Shown here piece by piece: positions 36,271 to 44,618 of a stretch of 57,047 bases of DNA. Every line of letters starts with the position of its first letter. The first letter of the stretch is position 1. Made by a program: the position numbers and the translations under genes. Source of the DNA: Gemmatimonadaceae bacterium (GTDB taxonomy: Bacteria > Gemmatimonadota > Gemmatimonadetes > Gemmatimonadales > Gemmatimonadaceae); the NCBI GenBank assembly GCA_014377535.1, contig JACMPK010000086.1, positions 1 through 57,047 of the forward strand, read 5' to 3'. The notes beneath the pieces were generated by a model. That model did no database searches. It was given only the letters and a program-made list of their open reading frames with translations, and was not told where the DNA came from.

Positions 36271-37287
36271 TCAGGCCGCGGAAGCCGCCACGGCGAGTCG
36301 GCGTCCGATGTGCTCGGACATCCCCGACTCGGCCGCACGCACGGCGACATTCACGGCGTTCTTGATGGCACGCGGCGATGAACTGCCATGTGCAATGATG
36401 CTCACACCCTTGACACCCAGCAGCGGCGCTCCGCCGTAATTGGAGTAGTCGAGGTGAGCGAGCCCCTGCATCATCTCCTTCGGATCGGCGCCCATGGACT
36501 TCGCGATCATGGTGATGAGAATCGGCGCCAGGCCCTCGTAGAACTTGAGGATCACATTGCCCGTGAAGCCGTCACAGATGACGACATCGAACGGACCGCG
36601 ATCACACCTGCCCGCCGCGACGTCGCGCCCCTCGACATTGCCGAGAAAATGCAGGCTCGACTGCGCGAGCAGCTGGTGCGCCGCCTTCACGACTGCATTG
36701 CCCTTTTCCGGCTCCTCGCCGATGCTGAGCAGGCCAATCGCGGGATTCGTGCGACCCATGATGTCTTCGGCATACACGAGGCCGAGCCTCGCGAAGTGCA
36801 CGAGCTCCTCGGGACTGCAATCCACGTTTGCACCGCTGTCCAGTACGACGACCGTCTGCAGCGCGGTGGGAAAGATCGTGCCGATCGCGGGCCGCTTCAG
36901 CCCCGCGTGCAGGCCAAGCAGCTGGACGGACGCAGCCATTTGAGCACCCGTGTTCCCGGCACTCAGAAACGCGTCGGCAAGTCCTTCGGCGTGCCGTCGC
37001 AGACCGATCGCCATGGACGACGAGGGACGACGCATTACCGCCGTCGGCTTGTCGGCCATGCCGATGACGTCGGGCGCGTCAACGATATCGAGGCGACCAC
37101 GATGTGACGCCAGCGCGGCGTGCTCGCCATTCAGGGCCGCATCGATGGCGGCCTCGATCTCGGCTTCGCGGCCGATCAGCTGTATGCGGTGCTCAGGCCC
37201 CAGCTCGGCAAGCGCGAGCAGCGCGCCACCCACCGGTGCGGTGGGGGCAAAGTCGCCTCCCATCGCATCCAGCGCGATGCGGGCCAA
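36271..37287 (-). CDS. plsX: Phosphate acyltransferase PlsX
   Basis: 338 residues. MARIALDAMGGDFAPTAPV opens the protein, followed by FLSAGNTGAQMA, VVLDSGANVDCSPEELV, DVVICDGFTGNVILKF and YGGAPLLGVKG, all PlsX hallmarks. It converts acyl-ACP to acyl-phosphate for glycerolipid synthesis with PlsY. It begins three bases after rpmF, the conserved rpmF-plsX-fabH order. Confidence 0.96.
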   Translation of the reverse strand: MARIALDAMGGDFAPTAPVGGALLALAELGPEHRIQLIGREAEIEAAIDAALNGEHAALASHRGRLDIVDAPDVIGMADKPTAVMRRPSSSMAIGLRRHAEGLADAFLSAGNTGAQMAASVQLLGLHAGLKRPAIGTIFPTALQTVVVLDSGANVDCSPEELVHFARLGLVYAEDIMGRTNPAIGLLSIGEEPEKGNAVVKAAHQLLAQSSLHFLGNVEGRDVAAGRCDRGPFDVVICDGFTGNVILKFYEGLAPILITMIAKSMGADPKEMMQGLAHLDYSNYGGAPLLGVKGVSIIAHGSSSPRAIKNAVNVAVRAAESGMSEHIGRRLAVAASAA

Positions 37288-37290
37288 GGG

Positions 37291-37473
37291 TCAGCCTTCC
37301 CGGGCCGCAATCCGCTGCTCACCGCCGTAATACCCGCACTCGTCACAGACGCGATGCGGACGCTTCATGCTCGAGCACTGGGGGCACTTCTGGATGACGA
37401 TGCGCGGCGCAACCTTGTGCGTGTTGCGGAGGCGCTTGCGCTGCTTGGATGTCCTGCGCTTCGGTACGGCCAT
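37291..37473 (-). CDS. rpmF: 50S ribosomal protein L32
   Basis: 60 residues. MAVPKRRTSKQRKRLRNTHK opens the protein, and a zinc ribbon follows with C30, C33, C43 and C46 (CPQC and CDEC), so this is the zinc-binding (C+) paralogue. A CGGAA-type ribosome site lies about eight bases before the ATG. It lies between yceD and plsX as in many bacteria, linking ribosome and membrane-lipid synthesis. Confidence 0.97.
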   Translation of the reverse strand: MAVPKRRTSKQRKRLRNTHKVAPRIVIQKCPQCSSMKRPHRVCDECGYYGGEQRIAAREG

Positions 37474-37498
37474 GGGGCAATTTCCGGTATGAGATGAA

Positions 37499-38008
37499 TC
37501 AAGGCTCGGTCGCGCGCTCTCGGAGCGCCGCCCATCGTGCATCACCATCCGATGCGCACGAACAGGCCGTCGTGTTGCGATCGACGCCACACGTCGGACA
37601 GATGCCTTTGCAATCTTCACGGCACAACACGAAAGTCGGGACTGCAAGCAGCCAACCCTCGCGTACTGCAGGGCGCAGGTCAATCGAACTCGACTTGCCA
37701 TCCAGCAGGAATACGTCAGGGTCATCGTCCAGACCGTCCTCGCCTGACTCGACGAAAAGGCACTGGATCGAATCGCCTGCCCTCACCGATACCTCAATCA
37801 GGCATCGGGTGCATTCACCAATCGCCGTCCCCCTGAAGTCACCCGCGAAGTAGTACCGCCCTTCACCGGCACTCGAGAGACGGCCGTGTACCGTCACCGG
37901 CGAACTGGGACGAATGTCCCCGTCAAGCCACACCGCGTCCTCGGGGTCGATTGACCCCTCCAGCTCGACGGCACGACCGTCGAGGCTCCGGATATCCACT
38001 GACAGCAT
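37499..38008 (-). CDS. yceD: YceD/DUF177 family protein (23S rRNA accumulation protein)
   Basis: 169 residues. Two cysteine sites are visible: a CTRC pair (C66, C69) in GTAIGECTRCL, and C129, C133, C137, C140 in LCREDCKGICPTCGVD, the typical DUF177 end. In plants and E. coli, YceD relatives are needed for 23S rRNA accumulation; the biochemical activity is unclear. It is the first gene of the yceD-rpmF-plsX-fab cluster. No ribosome site precedes ATG 38008, but a -10/-35 pair ends eight bases before it, so the mRNA may be leaderless. Confidence 0.88.
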   Translation of the reverse strand: MLSVDIRSLDGRAVELEGSIDPEDAVWLDGDIRPSSPVTVHGRLSSAGEGRYYFAGDFRGTAIGECTRCLIEVSVRAGDSIQCLFVESGEDGLDDDPDVFLLDGKSSSIDLRPAVREGWLLAVPTFVLCREDCKGICPTCGVDRNTTACSCASDGDARWAALRERATEP

Positions 38009-38016
38009 AGCCGTTG

Positions 38017-38045
38017 AAAATAGACGCGTGGTGGGCACGGGGCAA
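38017..38045 (-). promoter_or_regulatory. Putative promoter of yceD-rpmF-plsX-fab (leaderless)
   Basis: On the minus strand TTGCCC (38045-38040) and TATTTT (38022-38017) are separated by exactly 17 bases. The -10 also fits the TANNNT pattern of leaderless promoters. Eight bases later comes the yceD ATG, so transcription should begin at or within a base or two of it. No Shine-Dalgarno is present between. Confidence 0.6.
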
Positions 38046-38053
38046 GTGCCCAC
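38031..38053 (-). promoter_or_regulatory. Inverted repeat over the -35 box (possible operator)
   Basis: A perfect 8-bp inverted repeat, GTGGGCAC ... GTGCCCAC, with a 7-base centre that carries the putative -35 box of the yceD promoter. Such placement is typical of a repressor site. Because it lies upstream of the predicted start it would not be in the mRNA of this promoter, but it could form a hairpin in read-through RNA from ndk. Confidence 0.5.
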
Positions 38054-38081
38054 TACACCGTCACTTACGGGAATACGTCGC

Positions 38082-38108
38082 GGACGGGCCGGGCGAGCCC
38101 GACCGTCC
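38082..38108 (-). terminator. Hairpin after ndk (weak terminator)
   Basis: GGACGG / CCGTCC with an inner CGGGC / GCCCG forms a GC-rich hairpin starting five bases after the ndk stop. No T-run follows, so termination would be partial or factor-assisted. Confidence 0.4.
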
Positions 38109-38112
38109 AGTC

Positions 38113-38526
38113 TCAGGCGAGCTCAGGAAAGAAGAATGCGGTTTCGACGGCCGCGTTCTCGTCCGAGTCGGACGCATGAATCGCGTTCCGCCCCTTCGAT
38201 TCGGCGAACAGCTTCCGGACGGTGCCTTCCGCAGCATCGGCCGGGTCAGTCGCGCCGATCGCGGTACGCAGTTCCGCCACGGCATCGGCTTTCTCGAGCA
38301 CCATCGGCATGCACGGCCCCGACGTCATGAACTCGACGAGTTCACCAAAGAAGCCGCGCTCCGCGTGGACTTCGTAAAACTTTCCGGCCTGCTCCGTGGT
38401 CATGTGCATCACCCGGGCGGCTTTGAGCGTGAAGCCCTGCCCTTCCAGATGGGCCAGAATCCGACCCGCCTTGTGGGCGCCGAAGGCGTCAGGCTTGATG
38501 ATGGTGAGTGTACGTGTTCCGGCCAT
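38113..38526 (-). CDS. ndk: Nucleoside diphosphate kinase
   Basis: 137 residues, standard length. The N-terminal [16 protein letters not shown] lies at 6-21, and the phosphorylated His is H117 in [13 protein letters not shown]. It equilibrates NTP pools. GGAG five bases before the ATG is a good ribosome site. It lies downstream of the sucCD terminator and has its own hairpin after the stop, so it may be a separate unit. Adjacent SucCD makes ATP or GTP, which Ndk can redistribute. Confidence 0.96.
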   Translation of the reverse strand: MAGTRTLTIIKPDAFGAHKAGRILAHLEGQGFTLKAARVMHMTTEQAGKFYEVHAERGFFGELVEFMTSGPCMPMVLEKADAVAELRTAIGATDPADAAEGTVRKLFAESKGRNAIHASDSDENAAVETAFFFPELA

Positions 38527-38575
38527 GCGAACTCCAGTCAGTGTGCAGGCGCGCGTGCGCCGTGGGTGGTCGTAA

Positions 38576-38609
38576 GGCGCGCCCGGTCACCGAAGTGGCC
38601 GGGCGCGCC
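38576..38609 (-). terminator. UUCG-tetraloop hairpin terminator of sucCD
   Basis: A 15-bp stem (GGCGCGCCCGGCCAC / GTGACCGGGCGCGCC, one G-U) closes a TTCG loop on the minus strand, a very stable C(UUCG)G hairpin. It is 21 bases after the sucD stop. Only TT follows, so U-tract-dependent release would be weak, but the hairpin is strong. Confidence 0.65.
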
Positions 38610-38629
38610 ATGAAATTGACCTGCAGAAC

Positions 38630-39499
38630 CTACAGCCTGGCCTGCACCAGTTCCACGAAATCCATGGGACGACGTGCGATGCCCATGCCGGCCTTTTCGA
38701 AGGCCTCGATCTTCTCAGCGGCCGTGCCGGCGGAACCCGAGATGATCGCGCCCGCATGACCCATGCGGCGACCCGGCGGTGCGGTCTGTCCGGCGATGAA
38801 GCCGACGACCGGCTTCTTCATCTTCGTGCGGACGAACTCGGCCGCTTCCTGCTCATCCGTGCCGCCGATCTCGCCCATCATGGCGACGACCTTCGTCTGC
38901 GGATCGGCCTCGAACGCGGCCAGCGCGTCGATGAAGTTGGTGCCGTTGATCGGGTCACCACCGATGCCGACGCAAGTGCTCTGGCCAATGCCGGCCTTGG
39001 TCAGCAGGTTCACGATCTCGTATGTGAGCGTGCCCGAGCGACTGACGACACCCACCGGGCCCGGCGTGCAGATGCGACCCGGAATGATGCCGACTTTCGA
39101 TGCGCCCGGCGTGATGAGACCGGGGCAGTTCGGGCCGAGAAGGCGCGCGCCCATCTCCTTCACGTACGGATACACCCTGGTCATGTCCAGCACGGGCACG
39201 CCTTCAGTGATGCAGACGATCAGCTTGATGCCGGCGGCGGCGGCTTCCATCATCGCGTCGGCCGCGAACGGCGGCGGCACATAGATGACCGACGTGTTCG
39301 CGCCGGTCGCGGCGACGGCCTGCGCCACGGTGTTGAAGATCGGGACGGTACCCTCGAACTGCTGGCCGCCCTTGCCCGGCGTCACGCCACCAACCACGCG
39401 CGTACCGTACTCCATCATCTGCTTCGCGTGGAACGAGCCGTCGCGGCCCGTGATCCCCTGAATCAGCAGCGTCGTGTCGTTGTCGATGAAGATGCTCAC
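38630..39499 (-). CDS. sucD: Succinyl-CoA synthetase alpha subunit
   Basis: 289 residues. The CoA-binding N-terminal domain ([15 protein letters not shown] near 14-28) and the phosphohistidine H248 in [12 protein letters not shown] are visible. [10 protein letters not shown] and [14 protein letters not shown] are further family blocks. With SucC it converts succinyl-CoA to succinate with ATP or GTP formation. GTG start at 39499 overlaps the sucC stop (GTGA). Confidence 0.96.
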   Translation of the reverse strand: MSIFIDNDTTLLIQGITGRDGSFHAKQMMEYGTRVVGGVTPGKGGQQFEGTVPIFNTVAQAVAATGANTSVIYVPPPFAADAMMEAAAAGIKLIVCITEGVPVLDMTRVYPYVKEMGARLLGPNCPGLITPGASKVGIIPGRICTPGPVGVVSRSGTLTYEIVNLLTKAGIGQSTCVGIGGDPINGTNFIDALAAFEADPQTKVVAMMGEIGGTDEQEAAEFVRTKMKKPVVGFIAGQTAPPGRRMGHAGAIISGSAGTAAEKIEAFEKAGMGIARRPMDFVELVQARL

Positions 39500-40638
39500 G
39501 TGGCAGCTCCCGTGGCGAGTGCGACAGCTTTCTGCACCGCTTCGTCCATGTCGGACGATGCGCTGAAGCCGTTCTCGGTCAGAATCTTCATCGCGAGTTC
39601 TTCGTTGGTGCCGGTGAGTCGGATCACGATCGGCACAGTCAGCGGATTGGCCTTGGTCGCGGTGACGATGCCGTTCGCGACGTCGTCGGTGCGCGTGATG
39701 CCGCCGAAGATGTTGAACAGGATCGCCTTCACGTTCTTGTCGGCCGTGATGATGCGCAGCGCATTGACGACCTTCTCGGGATTCGACGACCCGCCGATGT
39801 CGAGGAAGTTCGCGGGATCGCCGCCATAGTATTTCACGAGGTCCATCGTGGCCATCGCGAGTCCGGCGCCGTTCACGACGCAGCCGACGTTGCCATCGAG
39901 CTTGATGAAGGTCAGGTTCGCCTTGCGTGCCTCGACCTCGCTCGGATCCTCGCTGCTGTCATCGCGCAGTGCCTCGATCGCCGGGAGGCGCTCGAGCTCA
40001 TTGTCGTCGATCACCATCTTGCCGTCCACGGCAACGACCTTGCCGGTCGGCGTCACGACGAGCGGGTTGATCTCGGCCAGCGAGCAGCCGCTCTCGATGA
40101 ATGCGGCATACAGCTGCTGCATGATTTTCGCGGCGGCGCGCGCCTGCTTCACGTCGGCGTACAGGAAAAAGCCCATGTCCATCGCCTCGAACGTGCGCAG
40201 TCCGTAGCGCGGGTCGACGGGATGGTACTTGATCAACTCCGGCGTGGTGGCGGCGACTTCCTCGATGTCGATGCCGCCGGCGGCGCTGACCATGAACACC
40301 GGCTTCTTCGTGGCGCGATCCACGATGATGCCGACATACGCCTCGCTGCCGATGTCCTCGGCGACGGTGACGAGCACCTTGAGGACGGTCAGTCCCTTGA
40401 TGTCCATGCCGAGGATCGCGGTGGCCTTCTCGCGTGCCGCTTCGGGCGTGGCACAGTACTTCACGCCGCCGGCCTTGCCGCGGCCGCCGACGTGCACCTG
40501 TGCCTTGACCATCACGGGCACGCCGTACTTCACGGCCAATGCTTCGGCAGCGTCGGGCGTGGTGGCAATGTCGCCGTCGGGGATCGGTACGCCATGCCGG
40601 CGCAGGATCTCCTTGGCCTGATATTCATGAAGGTTCAC
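39496..40638 (-). CDS. sucC: Succinyl-CoA synthetase beta subunit
   Basis: 380 residues from GTG 40638 with GGAG five bases upstream. [17 protein letters not shown] opens the ATP-grasp domain; [27 protein letters not shown] and [20 protein letters not shown] follow. The CoA-ligase domain has GGSSNPEKV and [14 protein letters not shown]. The GTG is translated as Met. Upstream in-frame sequence to 40731 is not homologous. Confidence 0.96.
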   Translation of the reverse strand: MNLHEYQAKEILRRHGVPIPDGDIATTPDAAEALAVKYGVPVMVKAQVHVGGRGKAGGVKYCATPEAAREKATAILGMDIKGLTVLKVLVTVAEDIGSEAYVGIIVDRATKKPVFMVSAAGGIDIEEVAATTPELIKYHPVDPRYGLRTFEAMDMGFFLYADVKQARAAAKIMQQLYAAFIESGCSLAEINPLVVTPTGKVVAVDGKMVIDDNELERLPAIEALRDDSSEDPSEVEARKANLTFIKLDGNVGCVVNGAGLAMATMDLVKYYGGDPANFLDIGGSSNPEKVVNALRIITADKNVKAILFNIFGGITRTDDVANGIVTATKANPLTVPIVIRLTGTNEELAMKILTENGFSASSDMDEAVQKAVALATGAAT

Positions 40639-40732
40639 ACACGCTCCATCTGCGATCGGGTGATTGCAGAGACTGTGACGTTGAACTGGGAAGCCGTGGC
40701 GGCGCGATACACGACAGCCACGGGTGGACACA

Positions 40733-40761
40733 GCGCTCGAGACGAGCGCCGGAGAGCCGGC
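40733..40761 (-). terminator. Tandem hairpins between the UPF0182 gene and sucC
   Basis: GCGCTCG-AGA-CGAGCGC (40733-40749) and GCCGG-AGAG-CCGGC (40748-40761) form two adjacent stable stems downstream of the UPF0182 stop in the 148-bp gap before sucC. No T-run follows. This gap should also hold the sucCD promoter, but I see no convincing boxes. Confidence 0.35.
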
Positions 40762-40786
40762 GGCAAGTTAACCGTCGGGCAGTCGA

Positions 40787-43234
40787 TCATCGTGGCAGCG
40801 TGTCGCGTGGCACGCCAAGTGCTCGTCCGAGCGCCTCGAACGACGCACCGAAATCGCTCCAAGCGCCGCGTTGCAGCGCGGCACGCATTCGCTGATACAG
40901 CGACGCCGCGGCCGTTTCCGGCGCCACGGGGCGCCCCCCCTCGCGCCAGATCAGCGCCGCCTCGGCGACGTCCCCTGCCACACCACGGCGCACGCCGTCG
41001 GTGAGCAGCACGGCGGCCAGCTGTGTCGGGCGGCCGTCACGCTGCGTGACGTAGGGCGTGAGGAAGCGTGGTGCGCCCGCGCCCGGCAGCACGCGCGTCG
41101 CGCCACGTCGCGCGCCTGCGAGGCTGCCGGGTTGTCGAAGCGAATCGGAGGTTTCCTGCGCGCCGCGCAGCACTCCGTCGTAGCGGCTGCCGTTTGGCGT
41201 CGGACGCCAGCGCGTGCGGCGATCCTCGCCACCCGGCGCAAGCATCACGCCTCGCACGACGCCGCGCGCATCGATGGCCGCTGCCGTCAGCGCGAACGTA
41301 CGGCGCACCGGCAGCCAGACCGGCACATACTCGTCCACTGCAAGGCTGCTGTCGGCCGGTGCGCCGTCCACCAGCGACAGATCCTCGAACGTGCCGCCGG
41401 CGCGCGTGAATGCTGCAGTGTCGTCCTGCACGGCGCGCGAACCGAATCGCGCAGCGACGCTGGCTTCGAGTTCGAGGGCATCGGCGCGAGGCGGCAGCGA
41501 TCGTCGCAGCGATTCAGGCAGCGAGGCAAGTGGCACGAGGTGCCTGGCCAGGCGCTCGAGTGGCCGGCGCGCAAGCAGCGGAGGATCGCTTTCCGGAATC
41601 AGAATCACGCGACCGGTGTGCGCGTTGATGAGTGCCGTGGCGGCGAATTGTGCGGCCGCGAACTCCTCGCCATGCAGCAGGACGTGATCGCTGAGCGGAT
41701 AGCTCGCGCTTGCGGCGTACAGGTCGAGGACCCAGAGCAGCGAGTCCTCGTGCACGAGCGGCACGACCTGCGACCCGCCGTGCAGCATCGGCGCGAGGAG
41801 CGCCACGCGTTCGCGTACGTCACGTACCGTGATCAGCACCGGCGATGGTCGAGGCACCTCGCCGAAGACGAGCCGCGGATTCTGCTGATTCCACGCATGC
41901 GCGAGGCGCGTCGACGTGCCGACGATGGATGGTGCCGCGATGTGCCGTGCGGGATCGCTGACGATTGCGTAGCCGAGCCCACCATCGCTGACGACGATGG
42001 CGGGTAGCGTGTGTCCGGTGCCGGGCGCGACGTTGCGGAGCGGTGCGGCGGACGTGATTTCGAACGGCATTGCCCGCCAGGTCGGGAGCAAGCCGGGGCT
42101 GCGCAGCGCATCGAAGACCATGGCAGCCGGCGTGCCGCTTCCCTGCTGCCACGCAAGCAGGGAAGCCACCTGGCCGGGTGTCGTCCTTGGTACCGTCGCG
42201 CGATCCCAGAGTGGCGTCGACAGCAGCGAGGCGGTATCGGCGGCACCGGCGGGGAGCACGCGATCCGCTTCATACGCACGTCGTGTGAAGCTGGCACCGA
42301 CATCGACATAGCGCCGTTCGCGCACGACCGAGTCGCCACCGCCATCGACGCTGTCGGCCAGCAGCGGCATGCCCTGACGCAGGAGCAGCGCCATGAGCAG
42401 CACCGTGGTGACTGCGGCGATGCCCGCACGGGGTTGCCGCGACCACGCACTCCAGAGCACCACACCGGCCGCACCGAGCGAAATGACCTGCATCACGATG
42501 CCGCCCGGCAGGCCCACACGGTGATCTGCGAAGCCGAACGCGCCCTCGGCTCCGGTGCCGTGCACGAGGCGGTCGAAGCCGTCGATGCGATAGCGCCACG
42601 CAATGAGGGTGAGCAGCAGCGCGCCGAGCACGGTGATGTGGCGCCTCGCATGTCGCGTCACGCGCAGTGCGCGGCCATTCGTGCCGATGCCGCGCGTGAG
42701 CACGTAGCCGAAAATGGTGAGCATCGCCATGATCGCGTGCGACAGCAGCGCCCAAGCGTAAGCCTGCAGCTCGAACGGAAACCACGCCGTCCAGAACGCG
42801 AGGTCATACTGGAAGTACGGGTCCGCCTCGCCGAACGGGCGCGCATCGAGCACGTTCGCAAACGGAACCCAGTCGTCGATCGGCACGGTGAGCAGCACAC
42901 CGACGATGAGAGCACACGCCCAGAGCACCAGCGAGATGGTGCGGTCGGGTACAGCGCCGTTGAACTCCAGGTTGCCCACGCTACCCGGCACGACGACGCT
43001 GGTGAAGGAACGCCGGATTGCTTCCAGGTGCGCCCGCATCACGAGCGTCGCAGCGGTACCCGCGCCAACCTTGAGCACGATCGACACCGAGGTCCGCCAC
43101 CACCAGATGTCCACGAATCCCAGCGCGTCAAACCACGCGTGCTCGCCAACCAGCGTGCCCCACGCCCGCCCGACCGCGAGCACGATCGCGACCGTGACCA
43201 CGACCGCGAGCAGTCCGCGTCGGCGGATCATCAC
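40787..43234 (-). CDS. UPF0182-family large membrane protein
   Basis: 815 residues. Seven or so membrane helices lie in the first ~290 residues, followed by a ~520-residue extracytoplasmic domain. AWFDALGFVDIWWWRT near 33-48 and DPYFQYDLAFWTAWFPFELQ near 140-159 match the UPF0182 (COG1615) layout of repeated Asp-Pro and aromatic blocks. The family has no established function. The start is GTG-ATG (43234/43231) without a ribosome site, 19 bases after the phosphomannomutase stop. The C-terminal domain is more divergent than the membrane part, so the family call is moderate. Confidence 0.7.
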   Translation of the reverse strand: MMIRRRGLLAVVVTVAIVLAVGRAWGTLVGEHAWFDALGFVDIWWWRTSVSIVLKVGAGTAATLVMRAHLEAIRRSFTSVVVPGSVGNLEFNGAVPDRTISLVLWACALIVGVLLTVPIDDWVPFANVLDARPFGEADPYFQYDLAFWTAWFPFELQAYAWALLSHAIMAMLTIFGYVLTRGIGTNGRALRVTRHARRHITVLGALLLTLIAWRYRIDGFDRLVHGTGAEGAFGFADHRVGLPGGIVMQVISLGAAGVVLWSAWSRQPRAGIAAVTTVLLMALLLRQGMPLLADSVDGGGDSVVRERRYVDVGASFTRRAYEADRVLPAGAADTASLLSTPLWDRATVPRTTPGQVASLLAWQQGSGTPAAMVFDALRSPGLLPTWRAMPFEITSAAPLRNVAPGTGHTLPAIVVSDGGLGYAIVSDPARHIAAPSIVGTSTRLAHAWNQQNPRLVFGEVPRPSPVLITVRDVRERVALLAPMLHGGSQVVPLVHEDSLLWVLDLYAASASYPLSDHVLLHGEEFAAAQFAATALINAHTGRVILIPESDPPLLARRPLERLARHLVPLASLPESLRRSLPPRADALELEASVAARFGSRAVQDDTAAFTRAGGTFEDLSLVDGAPADSSLAVDEYVPVWLPVRRTFALTAAAIDARGVVRGVMLAPGGEDRRTRWRPTPNGSRYDGVLRGAQETSDSLRQPGSLAGARRGATRVLPGAGAPRFLTPYVTQRDGRPTQLAAVLLTDGVRRGVAGDVAEAALIWREGGRPVAPETAAASLYQRMRAALQRGAWSDFGASFEALGRALGVPRDTLPR

Positions 43235-43253
43235 GGGCGGCGGTGCATGTCGT

Positions 43254-44618
43254 TCAGGCCGACACGCCTTGTGACTGCAGCCAGGCGCTGAACTCTGCTC
43301 GAATTTCGTCGCGCCGCTCGGCCGTCAGCGCCTCGAACCGGAGCACCACGATCGGCTGCGTGTTCGACGCGCGAATCAAGCCCCAGCCGTCGCCATACAG
43401 CACGCGGGCACCGTCCACTTCGATCACGTCGTGCGACTTCCGGAAGTGTTCCGATGCAGCCTGCACGAGTGCGAACTTCCGGTCATCGGGACAATCGACG
43501 CGCAGCTCGGGTGTACTGAAGTACGACGGTACGTCGGCGAGCAGGTCACGCACGCTCCCATCGCTCGACGACACGATGCGCAGGATGCGCGCCGCCGCGT
43601 AGAGCGCGTCGTCGTGGCCGTAGAAACCTTCCGTGAAAAACATGTGGCCCGACATCTCGCCTGCAACCGGCGCGTGCAGCTCCTTCATCTTGTCCTTGAT
43701 GAGGGAGTGGCCCGTTTTCCACATCACCGGAATACCGCCGGCCTTCGTGATCGCGTCCGGCAGCGCCTGCGAGCACTTCACGTCGAAGATGATCGCCTGG
43801 TCGCCGCCGGTGCGCGCAAACACGTCACGCGCATACAGCAGCAGCAGGTAATCGCCCCAGATGATCGTGCCCGCGGCGTCCACGATGCCGATGCGATCGG
43901 CATCACCATCGAACGCGATGCCGATGTCTGCCCCATGCGCCTGCACGGCAGCGATCAGGTCGACGAGGTTTTCCTCGACGGTCGGATCGGGGTGATGATT
44001 CGGGAACGTGCCGTCGCTCTCGCAGAAGAGGTACGTCGCGTCGATGTTCATGCGCGCGAAGATCGCCTCTGTCAGCGGTCCGCCCGCACCGTTACCGGCG
44101 TCGAACACCACCTTGAGCCGGCGAGGCAGCGGTCCGGTACGCATGACGATGTCGTCGGCGTAGGCGGCATTCAAATCCACACTGCTCACCATACCGGTGT
44201 GTGGGGTCGCCGGCGCATCGAGCAGCGCGCGCAGGCGCTGGATGCCGTCACCGTGCAGCGAACCGGTGCCGATGCAGATCTTGAAGCCGTTGAACTCGGG
44301 CGGGTTGTGCGAGCCGGTGATCTGGATGCCGCCAGCGACCGTCAGGTGATGCAACGACCAGTAGAGCAGCGGCGTGGGACCGACGCCGATGTCGATCACG
44401 TCGCGACCGCGCGTCGTCAGGCCGGTGACGAGTGCTGCGCGCAGCGCGGTGCCACTGGGTCGGTTGTCGCGGCCGACCGCGACGGGTCCCGAAATGCCAC
44501 GCTCGTCGAGCAATGCCGCGTAGGCTTGCCCGATCGCGACTGCCGCTTCCTCAGTCAAATCCTCGCCGACGACCCCGCGGATGTCATACTGCCGAAAAAT
44601 ACCCTGGGCGATCGTCAT
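43254..44618 (-). CDS. Phosphomannomutase/phosphoglucomutase
   Basis: 454 residues of the alpha-D-phosphohexomutase family. FRQYDIRGVVGEDLT lies at 8-22, phosphoserine S103 in ITGSHNPPEFNGFK, the metal loop DGDADR at 237-242, the sugar-specificity loop GEMSGH near 322, and the phosphate-binding RASNTQP near the C-terminus. GEMSGH is typical of AlgC-like enzymes that accept both mannose and glucose phosphates. It supplies sugar-1-phosphates for the surface glycans made by the glycosyltransferases further left. ATG 44618 overlaps the nuoN stop (ATGA), an unusual coupling. Confidence 0.92.
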   Translation of the reverse strand: MTIAQGIFRQYDIRGVVGEDLTEEAAVAIGQAYAALLDERGISGPVAVGRDNRPSGTALRAALVTGLTTRGRDVIDIGVGPTPLLYWSLHHLTVAGGIQITGSHNPPEFNGFKICIGTGSLHGDGIQRLRALLDAPATPHTGMVSSVDLNAAYADDIVMRTGPLPRRLKVVFDAGNGAGGPLTEAIFARMNIDATYLFCESDGTFPNHHPDPTVEENLVDLIAAVQAHGADIGIAFDGDADRIGIVDAAGTIIWGDYLLLLYARDVFARTGGDQAIIFDVKCSQALPDAITKAGGIPVMWKTGHSLIKDKMKELHAPVAGEMSGHMFFTEGFYGHDDALYAAARILRIVSSSDGSVRDLLADVPSYFSTPELRVDCPDDRKFALVQAASEHFRKSHDVIEVDGARVLYGDGWGLIRASNTQPIVVLRFEALTAERRDEIRAEFSAWLQSQGVSA

